A program made the translations under genes and the position numbers. A stretch of DNA of 64,000 nt from NCBI GenBank assembly GCA_946902875.1, contig OX336353.1, positions 16,567,151 through 16,631,150 on the forward strand. The letters run 5' to 3'. Source of the stretch: Nematopogon swammerdamellus. Taxonomy: Eukaryota > Arthropoda > Insecta > Lepidoptera > Adelidae. How positions within the stretch are numbered: the stretch's first letter is position 1; every line of letters begins with the position of its first letter. Below are positions 1 to 10,785 of this stretch, in pieces. A model generated the notes under the pieces. The model was not told the DNA's origin. It saw only the letters and a program-made list of their open reading frames with translations, and did not search any database.

Positions 1-356
1 CAAAAATGGCATATTAAGCAGTCGTAGCGACGGCGATTCGCAGTTTTCCTGTTTTCCGCCGGTTTTTCCCTCCTCCTAACCCAAAACAATAGCGCAACAA
101 GTGGCCAGGAGGATTTTATTCAGTTTACTAATGAAGTGGCCCACTTCGCAGGGTGCGAGGGGAGCCTCTTTTTTGTTCTCGAAAAATATTTTTTCCGTCT
201 GTTATTTTCGATATAATTTGATAACGCGCCTGCGCGCGGCGACGAGGAAGGTTATTGGATTAGCCGGGAGTTTTTGTCATAACTGGTTGAGCACTCTGTG
301 ATAGTAATTTATTTACTTGTATAGTGTTTACTTCTGCTTATCTACTATATATATGT
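1..356. other. No gene seen; leader of window
   Basis: I see no recognised repeat, RNA gene or plausible exon here. The 66-codon frame at 101-301 has no family resemblance and no supporting splice sites. The stretch ends where a SINE A copy begins. Confidence 0.4.
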
Positions 357-699
357 TAGCCTCGGTAGCTCAGTGGTGCGGTCGGTCGACTGTTGTTAAG
401 CACACCTGGGCGCGGTTAGTTCTTGGATGGGTGCCCGCTCGACCGTCGGAGGCTGACCATGGTTCGGATTCCACGCAAAGCTGTAGGTCCCTTCCCTTCT
501 TACCTTACCAGGTGGTAGGGTTCATCCCGCCCGGGTTGCTACCACCGCACTGAATGAAACGTCGGTGGAAACGGCTATGTGAATAGTTCGTGTTTTCCGT
601 CCAGCTCAGTGTAGCCGACATGAAATGAATGTTGTGTGTGAATGAATGTCAATGAATGCATGATGTTGTAGGTTATGTAGCCAACCGTGTCAGTTTGTG
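357..699 (+). mobile_element. SINE A copy 1
   Basis: The copy opens with AGCCTCGGTAGCTCAGTGGT, which contains a perfect pol III A box (TAGCTCAGTGG). A 5S rRNA-like stretch (GTTAAGC..., then GGATGGGTG) and a degenerate B box (GGTTCGGATTCC at about 462-473) follow. The body has the family landmarks GTAGGTCCCTTCCCTTCTTA, GGTACCACCGCACTG-like and TAGCCAACCGTGTCAG. It lacks the usual poly-A end, and family E sequence starts at once at 700. It is non-coding, and any mobilisation would depend on a LINE. Confidence 0.85.
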
Positions 700-815
700 A
701 AATTTCAACGGGCTACCTATTACGGTCCAAGAGATACAGCCCTCGGACAGACAGACAGACAGATGGCGTAGGCTTAGTGATAGGGTCCCGTGCGACGGTT
801 ACGGAACCCTAAAAA
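700..815 (-). repeat. Family E (GTCT-microsatellite element), 5' part
   Basis: On the minus strand this reads TTAGGGTTCCGTA..., then GTCT repeats (GACAGACAGACAGACAG on plus), then the block around ACCGTAATAGGTAGCC. It is joined directly to the end of SINE A at 699/700. Families of this type are common in moths. I do not assign a superfamily. Confidence 0.7.
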
Positions 816-1025
816 ACTAATTTGACACTTTTGATTCCGTGTTTCGTTTCTCCGCGCAGGCAACTCTCGTCGCAGCATTCCGAACAAGCAACTCCCACAT
901 GCGCAATAAATCGACCACATTGGTGCGGTGCAATATTTTTACAAGGAAAGAGTTGAAAAGCGTAGAGCCCCCCGTATATTATTTCTCTATGTGTAGAGCT
1001 AACAGTAATTATACTATTGTAAAAC

Positions 1026-1290
1026 CTTCTTACCTTACTAGGTGGTATGGTTTATACCGGCCGGGTTGGTACCACCGCACTGAGCGAAACGTCGTCGGTC
1101 GAAACGGCTATGTCAATATTTCGTGTTTTCCGTCCAGTTCAGTGTAGCCGGCGCGAAATGAAGGGAAGCACTGACGTGGCACCTAGTTTGCCAAGGTGGA
1201 CGTGGCACCTAGTTTGCCAAGGTGTTATGGGCTGACATCACGGATGTTGTAGGTGATGTTGCGAACCGTGTCAGTTTCCATAAAAAACAG
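1026..1290 (+). mobile_element. SINE A copy 2, 5'-truncated
   Basis: The copy starts inside the body at CTTCTTACCTTACTAGGTGG, so the tRNA/5S head is absent. It runs to TCAGTTTCCATAAAAAACAG. A 25-bp piece (GACGTGGCACCTAGTTTGCC...) is duplicated in tandem at about 1173-1222. 5' truncation is expected of retroposition. Confidence 0.85.
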
Positions 1291-1596
1291 TAGCTCTGAG
1301 AGCACGTGAGCAACAGACAGACAATATACAGGCAGACAGGCAACACAATCTGAATCTTTTAGTAGGTACTAGAATAGCTGATGTGCAAATAAATTGTATC
1401 TTTTATTAAATAATGCCTTTTTCGAAACCGCTGCAAACGTTAAAGTAGAAAGGTACTAGTACTTCAAGCCTATGATTACATTAATTGCAAATTAAAATTC
1501 AAGCGAATACTTTTGAAATAAGTTATATTAATGTCCAACCGGGAAAAATATACATTACATAATAAAATTTAAAAATAAAATAAAATAAAAAACCTA

Positions 1597-1815
1597 CAGT
1601 CAGTCAGTCAGGCGGCGTGTACGCGTCCACTATTGGACATACGCCTCTCCCATTTTCCTCTGGTCCTCCCAGCCTTCAGCGGTACGGAAACACTGCTCTC
1701 CGCCGTCATACTCGATGCCGGCGTCCCACTTGGCGGGTGGTCGCCCACACTAGTTACATTTTCCTGTCCACGGCCGCCAGAGTAGGACACGGTTACTCCA
1801 ACGACGGTCCACACT
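1597..1815 (-). mobile_element. LINE 3' end with (TGAC)n tail
   Basis: On plus it begins with CAGTCAGTCAGG, the complement of a TGAC tail, then the complement of the LINE end TCCACT-GGACATA...CCATTTTCC. The same sequence runs on the plus strand at 8655-8885 and 29306-29366. The resemblance is to the last codons and 3' tail of an insect non-LTR retrotransposon. It is degenerate and non-functional. Confidence 0.6.
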
Positions 1816-1851
1816 CCACCTAATAATAAATAACACCTACACTATATACAA

Positions 1852-2475
1852 TTTCCTCTGCACCTCTCCCCGTGCATGTCGTAAAATGCAAAAACAGATA
1901 GGTACAAGTTGCCGTGCTAAAGGATAGGATAACCTCTCATCTTGGCACGTTCCTTTCTCCGACTCATGCAGAAGATGGGTCTGCGTGCCTTTTTTTTTTT
2001 ATGGAAACTGATACGGTTGGCTACATCACCTACAACGTCCGTGATGTCAGCCCATAACACCGGGTGAACTAGGTGCCATGTCAGTGCTTCCCCCTTTGAT
2101 CGTGCCGGCTACACTGAACTGGTCGGAAAACACAAACTATTTACATAGCCGTTTTGACCGACGTTTCACTCAGTGCGGCGGTACCAACCCGGGCGGGTTA
2201 AACCCTACCACCAAGTACGATTAGGAGGGAAGGGACCTACAGTTTTACGAGGAATCCGAACCTCGGTCAGCCTCCAACGGTCAGCGGTCACCCATCCAAG
2301 TACTGACCGCACCCAGCGTTGCTTAACATTCAATAGCGACAGTTGACTGTCTGCACCACTGAGCTATCGAGGCTGACTACGAGGCCTTACTTGCTGCTTG
2401 ATAGTTATCTTGTGCTAACACAATGGTTTACCATGGTGGTCGGTGTTGTGTTGCGCTGTAGTTTACATTTAGTTT
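1852..2475 (+). mobile_element. Family C element interrupted by SINE A
   Basis: The left part (1852-1987) holds the sense landmarks CCCGTGCATGTCGTAAAA and CTTGGCACG. The right part (2378-2475) holds CCTTACTTGCTGCTTGATAG and TGGTCGGTGTTGTG. A minus-strand SINE A copy separates the two. The flanks TGCGTGCC (left) and TACGAGGCC (right) look like a decayed target duplication. Family C ends in (TATG)n elsewhere, and this copy is truncated before that tail. Confidence 0.75.
1988..2377 (-). mobile_element. SINE A copy 3, nested in family C
   Basis: This is a full-length minus-strand copy. On plus it runs from a T tract and ATGGAAACTGATACGG to GAGCTATCGAGGCTGAC, the complement of the A box region. 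The 5S-like segment is the complement of GGATGGGTGACC with small deletions. It lies inside family C, so it is younger than that host copy. Confidence 0.9.
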
Positions 2476-2548
2476 AATCTGCCTACCGGTTTTTTTTTAG
2501 TAAAAAATATATTTATTTCTGAAAAATGTCGGGATATCGGGGATTGCC

Positions 2549-2632
2549 GCCTGTCAGGTGCATTGCATATTCACGTATCTCTCGAAGGACCCGAGTCTGT
2601 ACTTGGGGTGGGGAAATATGTGAGAGAAAAAA
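2549..2632 (-). mobile_element. LINE family D fragment
   Basis: CTCTCGAAGGACCCGAGTCT and CTTGGGGTGGGGAAATATGT are the complement of the C-terminal coding end of the family D LINE (see 25057-25255). It is a short relic with no coding capacity. Confidence 0.55.
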
Positions 2633-3067
2633 TGTATTTTTGTTCGTGCTCTCAGAATCTGATAGATCCATAGACGGTTGGCTCTATGGTTTTGAACTCC
2701 TCGCCTGCAACAATATAAACAGAGCCAATCTACATACACCGTTAGAGTCGTGGAAAAGTTTGGGGCACAAATTCAAAAGTTGCACGGTGTACGGTGAACT
2801 TTGCGCCGCCTTGCGGGAGGATCTTTTGTCCTTTCGACGTAAAAACGCAGCGAAATTGCGCCTTTATGTCTTAAACTTGCTGCATTTTTGTTTTTCGAAG
2901 AGACAGTAAAATAAAACGCGGTTTCCTTGTTGTTTCATTGTAACAAAATGGAAAACGTGAGCTTACCATTTATTTCAGGTAAAACTGTGGGTCCCTACAA
3001 AGGTAGGGCTAGGGACCCACAGCCACAGCACAGTTGACTTTGCTTTAGTATCACGCAGACTTTCAAT

Positions 3068-3598
3068 TAGGGTTGTAACGAATATCCGTATTCGCATTCG
3101 AAATTCCGAATATTCGGTTCATTTTTAATATTCGTATCCGTATTCGTATTCGGTTGTAAGATACCGAATATTTTACTTCGCGTGTTTTACTAATGAAAGA
3201 GTGAGGCGCAAAAATATTGGTAGGTGTGGCGTATACGCGCAAACCAATGGGCGCGTAGTGTGTGCGGTGGGGTCCGAAAAAGCTGCTAAGCTGTTATTCC
3301 TTAAGTAAATCTTTTGTAACGCACTAATTTTGTTTAATTTTTTATTTTCAAAATGCAGTGTCAAGTAATCAAAAACAGAGAAAAACATTAAAACAAGTCC
3401 GTATTCATATAATTTTAGGACTCAATATAGGTAGATCTACATTTATAATAGAACATTTAAGTGTTTTTTTTTTTTCATTTTGATATAAATTTTCATATAA
3501 TTTTTTTCAATATTCGTATTCGCGAATATAATTTTGGAATATTCGTATTCGCATTCGTATTCGCGAATGTGGAAAAATAGGCATTCGTTACAACACTA
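3068..3598. mobile_element. hAT-type element with 8-bp target duplication
   Basis: The ends are TAGGGTTGTAACGAAT (3068) and the complement of TAGTGTTGTAACGAAT (to 3598). They are followed inward by repeated ATTCG/ATTCGTATTCGC motifs. The exact 8-bp sequence CTTTCAAT flanks both sides (3060-3067 and 3599-3606), which is the duplication length of the hAT superfamily. At 531 bp it is far shorter than an autonomous hAT. The 71-codon minus frame inside is unrecognised. I call it non-autonomous. Confidence 0.88.
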
Positions 3599-3634
3599 CT
3601 TTCAATGCGGTCGTAAAGACGACCGCATTGAAAG
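3599..3634. repeat. Short perfect hairpin at the hAT insertion point
   Basis: Two 16-bp arms (CTTTCAATGCGGTCGT and its complement) surround a 4-base AAAG loop. The 8-bp hAT target lies in the left arm. Without the insertion, the arm would continue as GACTTTCAAT, matching ATTGAAAGTC on the right, so the original hairpin had arms of about 18 bp. Confidence 0.85.
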
Positions 3635-3671
3635 TCGGTCGGATGGATATCGATTATAAATGTTTAATGTT

Positions 3672-3870
3672 TTAAATCGAAGCTTTTTAACGCACGTTTT
3701 GGATTGGGACCTAACTCAGAAAAAGTGAAACGTCGCGAAAGTACGAACGGAAGTTGCAACGCTCCTCATAGGCTGGGCAGCGTGTAGCGTCATCTATGAG
3801 ATTCTTTTGAATTCGAACCATTGAATAAGTTAAAAGGAATATTGCATAGATGGCGCTGTCCTGGTCGAAA
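3672..3870 (+). repeat. Interspersed repeat with CATCTATG / AGATGGCGC motif
   Basis: It matches 29125-29305 in order: TTAACGCAC, GGGACCTAACTCAG, AAACGTCGCGAAAG, GGAAGTTGCAACGCTCCTCAT, ATCTATGAGA and CGAACCATTG. This is a diverged interspersed family of unknown class. The motif TAGATGGCGCTG occurs at 3848. Confidence 0.6.
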
Positions 3871-4333
3871 TTAAATTAATAATTGTATTTTAAAATACAA
3901 AGCTGAACAAACTTCCCTTCGGTCGCGTGTCACATAAATCTCACCTTTTTATTTTTTATTACCATTCCATTCTCTAAGTCAGAATGAGTGAACTAGTCAT
4001 TTGACGTACAATACATTTTAAACTACTTATCGGCATAATACACTTTCTCTGTCATTCCCAGTTTGATATTCTGAAAATTGTTTATCTCAATAGAACTTAC
4101 AAATCCAAATGTAATTTGACAAATGAATGTCCAGCCTTAAGGCTTAAATATTCGATCCAGAAATAAAAGAAGAAAAAAAAACATCTTAAATAGGCACAAT
4201 TGATGATTCGCTCTAAGCCTGTTCAAATTGACAGAAGATCCACTCTTCGCACAAGCGATGCCCGGTCCGATTCTGATACTTTGTTCCGTCGTTAGCAAAC
4301 TCGTTGCGGTATTTCACGCTAGTTGGCAGTAGG

Positions 4334-4437
4334 TGGTATCAGACGGTTCACTTTTCGCTCATATATGTGAAAAGTCTTAACATGAAATGAAAAAAGTTCC
4401 GTATAAATACAAGATGGTATCAGACGGTTCACTTTTC
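4334..4437 (+). repeat. 24-bp direct repeat, two copies 81 bp apart
   Basis: TGGTATCAGACGGTTCACTT, followed by TTCG, occurs at 4334 and again at 4415. The sequence between is AT-rich. The function is unknown. It may be the remnant of a tandem duplication. Confidence 0.6.
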
Positions 4438-4539
4438 GTTAATTTCTGCCTTTCAGAATCTTTCACTCGAAATAAAACGTCTAAACACGAATTAAAAGAA
4501 AAGTGCCAAAGGCATTAATTAGTAAACCAATCCAATGAT

Positions 4540-5830
4540 ATTGAATTTCGGCATTCTGCAGCATTCTCTCGCTCTCCGAATTAACTAAAGGTCATCAACA
4601 CCCTTTCAATCAGTACTTTTGCATACAATTTGCCGACAATGCTGAGAAATCTATAGCGGGACGATTACAGCTTTGCACCAATCATCTGGTACTTGGCGAC
4701 ATGCCAGCACATATTAAAGAGCCCGTGCAACAGGTCTGCAATCATCCAACCACCGCCCCTACGCATTTCGTCCGACACTCTATCATATTCTGCTGTTTTA
4801 CCTTATAGGCCAGGAAACGAACGATTCTAGCCGGAAAACTCTAAAGCAGAAAGTTTGACTTCGGAACCTTATTCTGATTAGTTAGGAGGTAAACATACTA
4901 AAAGTCCCCACCACTGGGGTGTGCGCCCTAGGGGGGGAGCACAAAGAAGGTCCCATTTTTCAGTTTTTTGCTCATATCTCAAAAACGGTGCATCATAGGA
5001 GAAACTGTTCAATTACGGAATAAGAGGTAATAAAATTCTCTACAACTTTGATGAGATGAAGTTGTAGAGAATTTTATCACCTCTTATTCCGTAATTGAAC
5101 AGTTTTTCCTATGATGCACCGTTTTCTAGATATATGCGAAAAACCGAAAAATGGGACCTTCTTTGTGCTCCCAGGGTGCACCCCCCAGTGGTGGGGACTT
5201 TTAGTATGTTTACCTCCTAACTAGTCAGAACAAAGTTCCGAAGTCAAACTTTCTGCTTTCGAGCTTTCCGGCTAGACCCCTTATTTAAGCACTCATTTAC
5301 TACACTATTATTTCATGCCTTTCAATGCTTTCTTAATCTCGTCCATACTTATCTCGTTATCATCGCCCATACTCGGCGTGTCGCTCACAGCTCCAGATGT
5401 AGGCTGTGCCTCCACACCGTCAGGTAAAAAGAGTCTTTCAAAATAATCCTTCCATCTTTATATAATTTTCTTTTCATCCTTTAATACACATCCCTAATTG
5501 TCCCTCATATCAGTCATTTTATATGTCCCTGATTTTCCCCGGCCTGTTTCCACAATTTTCGTTAACAGTTTTTAATCAGCAGTTGTCACAGAATCTCCTG
5601 TCGTTCTTTTGTTTCTCATCTCTTTTATTTCTTTAAACACATTCTTTCAGTCTCATTTTAGCCTCACTATACCTCTGCTTTCATATCTATACTTCATTAA
5701 TAGCTCCGTTCAATCTCCTGTCAGCATTACTCGCTAATAGATCAATCTATGCTTTCTTCTTCTCATCCACTACATTTTTGACATCATCATTCTACCGAGA
5801 CTTCTTGGATTTCCTTTCCATTCTTTCTCT
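4540..5830 (-). pseudogene. RTE-like LINE reverse transcriptase relic, split by a palindrome
   Basis: On the minus strand, 5325-5460 translates to a segment beginning RWKDYFERLFLPDGV and ending DEIKKALKGMK, the usual lead-in to the RT domain of RTE-like LINEs. After the inserted palindrome (4826-5276), frames in 4540-4820 give EYDRVSDEMRRGGG, then ADLLHGLFNMCWH and SIVGKLYAKVLIERV, which are RT fingers motifs. Upstream (5460-5830) is the lysine-rich linker after the endonuclease. Stops and frameshifts are frequent and no catalytic YxDD box survives here. It is dead. Confidence 0.8.
4826..5276. mobile_element. Foldback/palindromic element, ~215-bp arms
   Basis: The two halves are near-perfect complements. 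The outer end TCTAGCCGGAAA pairs with TTTCCGGCTAGA. Inner landmarks TCCCCACCACTGGGG and TCAATTACGGAATAAGAGGT each recur inverted. The loop is about 13 bases near 5053. It carries no open frame. It sits inside the LINE relic 4540-5830 and so arrived later. Transcribed, it would form a very long hairpin. Confidence 0.88.
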
Positions 5831-5855
5831 TTGTGACGCCACGTACCTCAGTATT

Positions 5856-6236
5856 TTTTTTTTACGGAAACTGACACGGTTGGCTACATCACCTACAACA
5901 TCCGTGATGTCGGCCCATAACACCGGGTGAACTGGGTGCCATGTCAGTGCTTCCCTTCGGTCGTGTCGGCTACACTGAACTGGACGGAAAACACAAACTA
6001 TTTACGTAGTCGTTTCGACCGACGTTTCATTCAGTGCGGTGGTACCAACCCGGGCGGGTTGAACCCTACCACCTAGTAAGGTAAGAAGGGAAGGGACCTA
6101 CAGTTTTACGTGGAATCCGAACCACGGTCAGCCTCCAACGGTCGAGCGGTCACCCATCCAAGTACTGACCGCGCCCAGCGTTGCTTAACCATCAATAGCA
6201 ACAGTCGACTGTCTGCACCACTGAGCTATCGAGGCT
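5856..6236 (-). mobile_element. SINE A copy 4
   Basis: This is a full-length minus-strand copy. On plus it runs from a T tract and ACGGAAACTGACACGG to GAGCTATCGAGGCTC. The complement of the 5S-like segment (about 6150-6190) and the A box complement are intact enough to recognise. Confidence 0.9.
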
Positions 6237-6239
6237 CTA

Positions 6240-6850
6240 CTGTAGTACTGAGTAGCTGTAATGTCTCGGCGATTTATCGCAGCGTTAAGAAACAACATTG
6301 AGTCGCAGTACAGCCCGCTGACTGCGCGCTGTCGTCACGCCGGACGTGCCTTATCTGCCAGCTCGCCCACTCCCGTTTAGGCCCATAGCGCACCACCGGA
6401 CCAAAGACTTTGACACCTAGAAGGAGCGTCAACTTATTGAGGAGATGAAACAAAACAAAAAACCGGTCAAGAGCTAGTCAGGCTCGCACAATTTGTAGTT
6501 CCGTACTAAAACATAAATATCTGTTTTCCTCGCAAATATTACATTTTCCTCGCAAATATTACATACCCTATAAAAATATAAATTTTAGCTGTAGAAACCA
6601 AGAAGAACAGGGCGGCAATTTTTGCACATTTTTAGCTATTTAAGACCACTGAACTTAAAATTGTAAAATATTAGAATCCTTCCTTAAAATTTTAGAATCC
6701 TTATATTATGTGCGCATCATCAAGATCTATCATTGTGCCAAATTTCAAGTTTCTAGGTTAAATTAGTTATCGAGGAAAACCTCTGTGATAGACTAACGGA
6801 CACAGGAGTGATCTTATAAAGGTTACGTTTTTCCTTTTAAGTTACGGAAA
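6240..6850. other. No gene seen; weak repeat at the right end
   Basis: Unassigned AT-rich sequence. From about 6715 it resembles the degenerate minus-strand E-like repeat that also occurs near 15800 and 23250 (CCAAATTTCAAGTTTCTAG, later GTTACGGAAAAATAA). Confidence 0.35.
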
Positions 6851-6854
6851 AATA

Positions 6855-7210
6855 AAAAAAGAAAGAGAGCGATGTGGGTTGAAAGAGGATATAGTGACAA
6901 GGATTGAGAAAGGGATGCTTCGGTGGTTCGGTCATGTTGGAAGAATGGATGATAGGAGACTAACGAAAGAAATTTATGAAGCAAATGTGAGTGGAGAGTC
7001 GGGAAGGGTCGCCCTAGACGCACGTACCTGGACCAGATCGGGCATGTGCTCAGAAAGGGGCAAGTGCTTAGTACCCGTAACCGACGAGCATGCATGAAGA
7101 ACATTATGGGAGTGGAAGAGGCGGCAGAGGTGTGTCAGGATCCTGGCACGTGGAGATCCGTTGTCTCTGCCTACCCCACCGGGAAACAGGCGTGACGCTA
7201 TGTATGTATG
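6855..7210 (+). pseudogene. RTE-like LINE, C-terminal end with (TATG)n tail
   Basis: The frames give EKGMLRWFGHVGRMDDRRLT and then, after frameshifts, ACMKNIMGVEEAAEVCQDPG and WRSVVSAYPTG. These are the familiar last ~110 residues of RTE-like non-LTR elements in arthropods. The 3' tail is TATGTATGTATG (7199-7210). At least two frameshifts break it. The TATG tail is the same as that of family C, which suggests C may use this LINE's machinery. Confidence 0.82.
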
Positions 7211-7489
7211 TAAAAACGCACGAGGACGAAAATTTCGAAGCAAGGATTACTTGTCTTAATAATATGAATTTATTTCCACAAAATAAAACCCCATGTATTG
7301 CACATAAAATCGTAAGATATTCGGTTCCAATACCGTGTGTGAACTCACCGCATTCGTTCTAGCGGCCTGGCGCCTGTGTCTTTACATTTTTGTTGTCACA
7401 TTTTGCATAGTATAACTTAAAAGCGACCAGGCATGAGGGAGATATTCACTCGATTTCAACCAATCAAAAAGCTGCGCTCAAAATGGGTA

Positions 7490-7626
7490 AAGTGTTTAGT
7501 ACTCGTACCTACTCGTAACCGACAAGTTGCGGCGAAAGTTACAGCCCTTGAAAGGCAAGACGGACGGACGAACATAAAGCGTAGGCTTAGAAATAGGGTC
7601 TCGTACGAATACAGAACCCTAAAAAC
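7490..7626 (-). repeat. Family E fragment
   Basis: On the minus strand it opens TTTTTAGGGTTCTGTA and continues CCTATTTCTAAGCCTACGC, then a poor GTCC repeat. It is strongly diverged. Confidence 0.55.
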
Positions 7627-7629
7627 GTA

Positions 7630-8560
7630 TATTGTATTGAAAAATATACACTTGAAATGCATTTTCATTCAGACCTCTCCACATAATTTACCCCCTAGAA
7701 ATGCTCCAAAAACATATTATAACCATCAATAAAAATAATTAACATTGTTCAGAACTGATGTTTAAAAGGTTTCATTTGATCCAAACCTATTCTAAAGTAA
7801 AGGTATTAAAATCTAAAGCTCACTTTGGAAGAAAATTTCAAGTTTTCAAATCAATACTCGAAAGACACTTTCATTGTGACAGAAACCGCGCCAAACTTTA
7901 TTCCATCGGATTGAAACGGCAGTAGATTGCAACATTCTGTAAGTAACTACAAAATAATGGCCTCTAACGACCCAAAACCCATTTGGGACTCTCATCGATG
8001 GTCGTAAACCCGACGCAGTTTCTTCGAAGTTTTAGGCAGGGCCGTAGTCATGCTGCAATTTTGGCATAACGAAGTTTGGCAGACAAGGGGCTTATTTTAT
8101 TTTCATGGGGTATATAGTTCGCTTCGCCAATGACATCTATTTTCTGGGAAATCAGTTCCTAGCTCAGCTTTAGACCTTGCTGGACGACCTTTATAGAGTG
8201 TCGGTGAAGTTGGGCTGAAGGGGCTGACAAAATCAAGTTTATGGCGACCGAGGTTATGACGGGATGACAAATGGTTATTGACGGAGAAATGATCGAACGG
8301 GTTGAAGAATGCGTACGTACCTATATCTCGGTCAAATTCTGGGGATTTTCAGAGACAAGGTCTGCTTAAGGAGGTCGAGAGACGAATTCAACTAAGTTGG
8401 CCTGCCTTCGAAAAGTTAAAATTTATCCCTCAGGTCTGACCTGCCGCAAAATTTTAAGACTCGTATTTCTGACTAGTGCGTCATCCCAGTTTCGACGTGA
8501 GCTCTAACGATCGCTGTGTCCAAGGGTTGAAAGCTGCGCAGCGACCAATGGGTCAAGCCA
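7630..8560. other. No gene seen
   Basis: I recognise no repeat, RNA or coding sequence in this stretch. It leads into a decayed LINE end from about 8560. Confidence 0.35.
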
Positions 8561-8654
8561 TTCTGGCCATTCTGGGAATATCGCTACGTGACGTGGTGCG
8601 TAAGAAGGCGATCCGCCGACGTACCCAAAATAGTCGATATTGGACACCGCGTCT

Positions 8655-8885
8655 GAGCTAGGCACGTCGCCGAAGAGACGTCTACCGTTGGAGTTACCTC
8701 ATCCTACACTGGCGGGCCGTGGACAGGAAAACCGAGTGTGGGAAGACCACCCACCAGGTGGGACGACGACATCAAGTACGTCGACAGAAAGTAGTGGTTC
8801 CTTACCGCTGCATGCCAGGATGATTGGAGGAAAATTGGAGAGGTATATGTCCAGCAGTGGACGCATATACGTTGATTGACTGAAA
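8655..8885 (+). pseudogene. LINE C-terminal fragment, (TGAC)n-tail family
   Basis: CTACACTGGCGGGCCGTGGA, then GACCACCCACCAGGTGGGAC and ATATGTCCAGCAGTGGACGC, form the C-terminal coding end of a moth LINE. It ends GATTGACTGA, the residue of the TGAC tail. The reading frame is broken. Related fragments lie at 1597-1815 (minus) and 29306-29366. Confidence 0.65.
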
Positions 8886-8889
8886 ATGG

Positions 8890-9610
8890 TATTTTAAAAA
8901 CTAATTCGGGATGTCACTGTACGCTGCTTCAGGAGAACAACGTTCGCTCTAGTTCCTGAGGCAGCGTATCCCTGTAGCCATTCAGCGAGCGTCCTCGGAA
9001 TAGTGCCCACATCGTCACACCTGGAGGAGGGTTATTAAGTATTGTATAGGTTATAGGTTTATATTTTATTTTGTAATTAGCCTAATTAAAATATTATACC
9101 TATCCTAAGGTATCCAGTGCATCTATAGAATAGAAGGAATTTCGGTTATTTCGAACATCAAAATTAAAAGTAGAACAATTTTATTGTTTATTCGTGAATT
9201 CAATGTTACTGATCGATTAATTGATTGTAAAATAAAAAATAAAAAATTACATTGAAAATGGCTCTATCTATACAGTAATTGAATAAAATATGTAAATAAT
9301 TAATAATATTATTGTTGACATACATATGCCAAAGAGCAACAACTTTGCTCCTCGACTAAGGAAGTTCTGCTCCAACGATTTCACACGTATGTAAGTAGGT
9401 AGATACTCTTATACTAAGTGGTAACATATAAAGTTAGTTAATCCCTAACGCCCATTCGAGGCGGAGCGAGACGTCAAGATATGCGAATTCAAATTGTGTC
9501 AGAGATAGAATGTGCCAGGTTATTATGAGGTCTCATTCTCTCTCATTATGAGATCTGAATACTAATTCCCTTAGAAATAAGTACCTAGTTTTCTCGAAGG
9601 ATTTAAAATC
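8890..9610. other. AT-rich, no gene seen
   Basis: Mostly AT-rich sequence with no family I recognise. A short inverted similarity (TGCTTCAGGAGAACAA versus TAGTTCCTGAGGCAGC, about 8923-8965) may be another hairpin. Confidence 0.35.
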
Positions 9611-9745
9611 TTTACTAAGCCTACGCCGCGCCGTCTGTACCTGCTTGAGCTGTATATTTTGAACCGTAATAGATCGCCGGTTGAAATTTTCCCAAAATAT
9701 GTGTTATTATCGCCGATAACAAATAATATTTAAAATAAAACGAAC
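9611..9745 (+). repeat. Family E, truncated copy
   Basis: TTTACTAAGCCTACGCCG is followed by TGAACCGTAATAGATCGCCG, then ATATGTGTTATTATCGCCGA. The opening GGGTTCCGTA and the closing GGCCGG block are missing. Confidence 0.65.
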
Positions 9746-9779
9746 AATTACAAAAAAATAATGAATGAATTTTTTTTTA

Positions 9780-10235
9780 TACAGAATGTTGTAACGCCTA
9801 CTACATGAAATTTAGGAAATGATTATTGGGATCAATAGTAACAAAGAAATCTATTGACTTTTCTCTGAATTCCCTTTAATAAAAAGTTACAGTTTTCATA
9901 CAAACCAATTGATTAAATTTAGTGTAAAAAGGATCTAATATTCCTCACGAACTTGGGAATGAAAGGCGCGCGGTGAGTGAGCAAGCAAGGACGAGTGCGC
10001 GTAGCGAAGAGATGCGAGGCAGCGGAGCGGGCGGGGGAGCGGGCGGCGGCGGCGGGGCGTGAGTTTTTTGACCCCGACCGTTCCCGCGCCAGCACTTGTC
10101 GAAAACATAAATTTCAAAAATTAATATCTGGAAAACTAGATTCTTTAGAGAAAAACTTTTTTAACTTTTTTATATCGGAAAAACATGAGGATTGCGCTGG
10201 CGAAATTAATGTACTCGCCGTTACAACACCCTGTA
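9780..10235. mobile_element. TIR element (TACAGNNTGTTGTAACG), TA-flanked
   Basis: The left end TACAGAATGTTGTAACG and right end CGTTACAACACCCTGTA are inverted repeats, and TA lies outside each (9778-9779 and 10236-10237). The interior holds an unusually GC-rich block (about 9965-10090, runs of GGC). The TA flank and size (456 bp) suit a Tc1/mariner-type non-autonomous element. I see no transposase. Confidence 0.72.
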
Positions 10236-10388
10236 TATACATAACACAAATTAATGGTGGAAAAGAATTTATTATCGGTGCGCCAGTCCGACTCCCTGGT
10301 TTTTTATTCAAATGTTGTTGTGTTAAGTTGTTAGATTGTATGGACAAATCATATTTTTGCTCGAACCCTAACATTGTACATATTTATA

Positions 10389-10785
10389 CATTTTTTTTTT
10401 TTTTTTTTTTTTTTATGGAACCTGACACGGTTGGCTACATCACCTACAACATCCGTGATGTCAGCCCATAACACAGGGTGAACTAGGTGCCATGTCAGTG
10501 CTTCCCTTCATTTCATGTCGGCTACACTAAACTGGACGGAAAACACGAACTATTTACATAGCCGTTTCGACCGACGTTTCGTTCAGTGCGGTGGTACCAA
10601 CCCGGCCGGGATAAACCCTACCACCCAGTAAGGTAAGAAGGGAAGTTACCTACAGTTTAACGTGGAATCCGAACCACGGTCAGCCTCCAACGGTCGAGCC
10701 GTCACCCATCCAAACACTGACCGCGCTCAGTGTTGCTTAATAACAGTTGACTAACCAACCGCGCCACTGAGCTACCGAGGCTGAC
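10389..10785 (-). mobile_element. SINE A copy 5, body of a C-A composite
   Basis: This is a full-length minus-strand copy. On plus it runs from a 22-T tract and ATGGAACCTGACACGG to the A box complement CCACTGAGCTACCGAGGCTG. It carries the variants GTTGGTTAGTCAAC and CACTGACCGCGCTCAG that also mark copy 17 at 60156. It continues without a break into a family C fragment at 10786. Confidence 0.92.

Noticed and set aside
9965..10090. CpG island promoter
   Set aside because: It lies inside a TA-flanked TIR element (9780-10235), so the GC-rich block is more likely part of the transposon.
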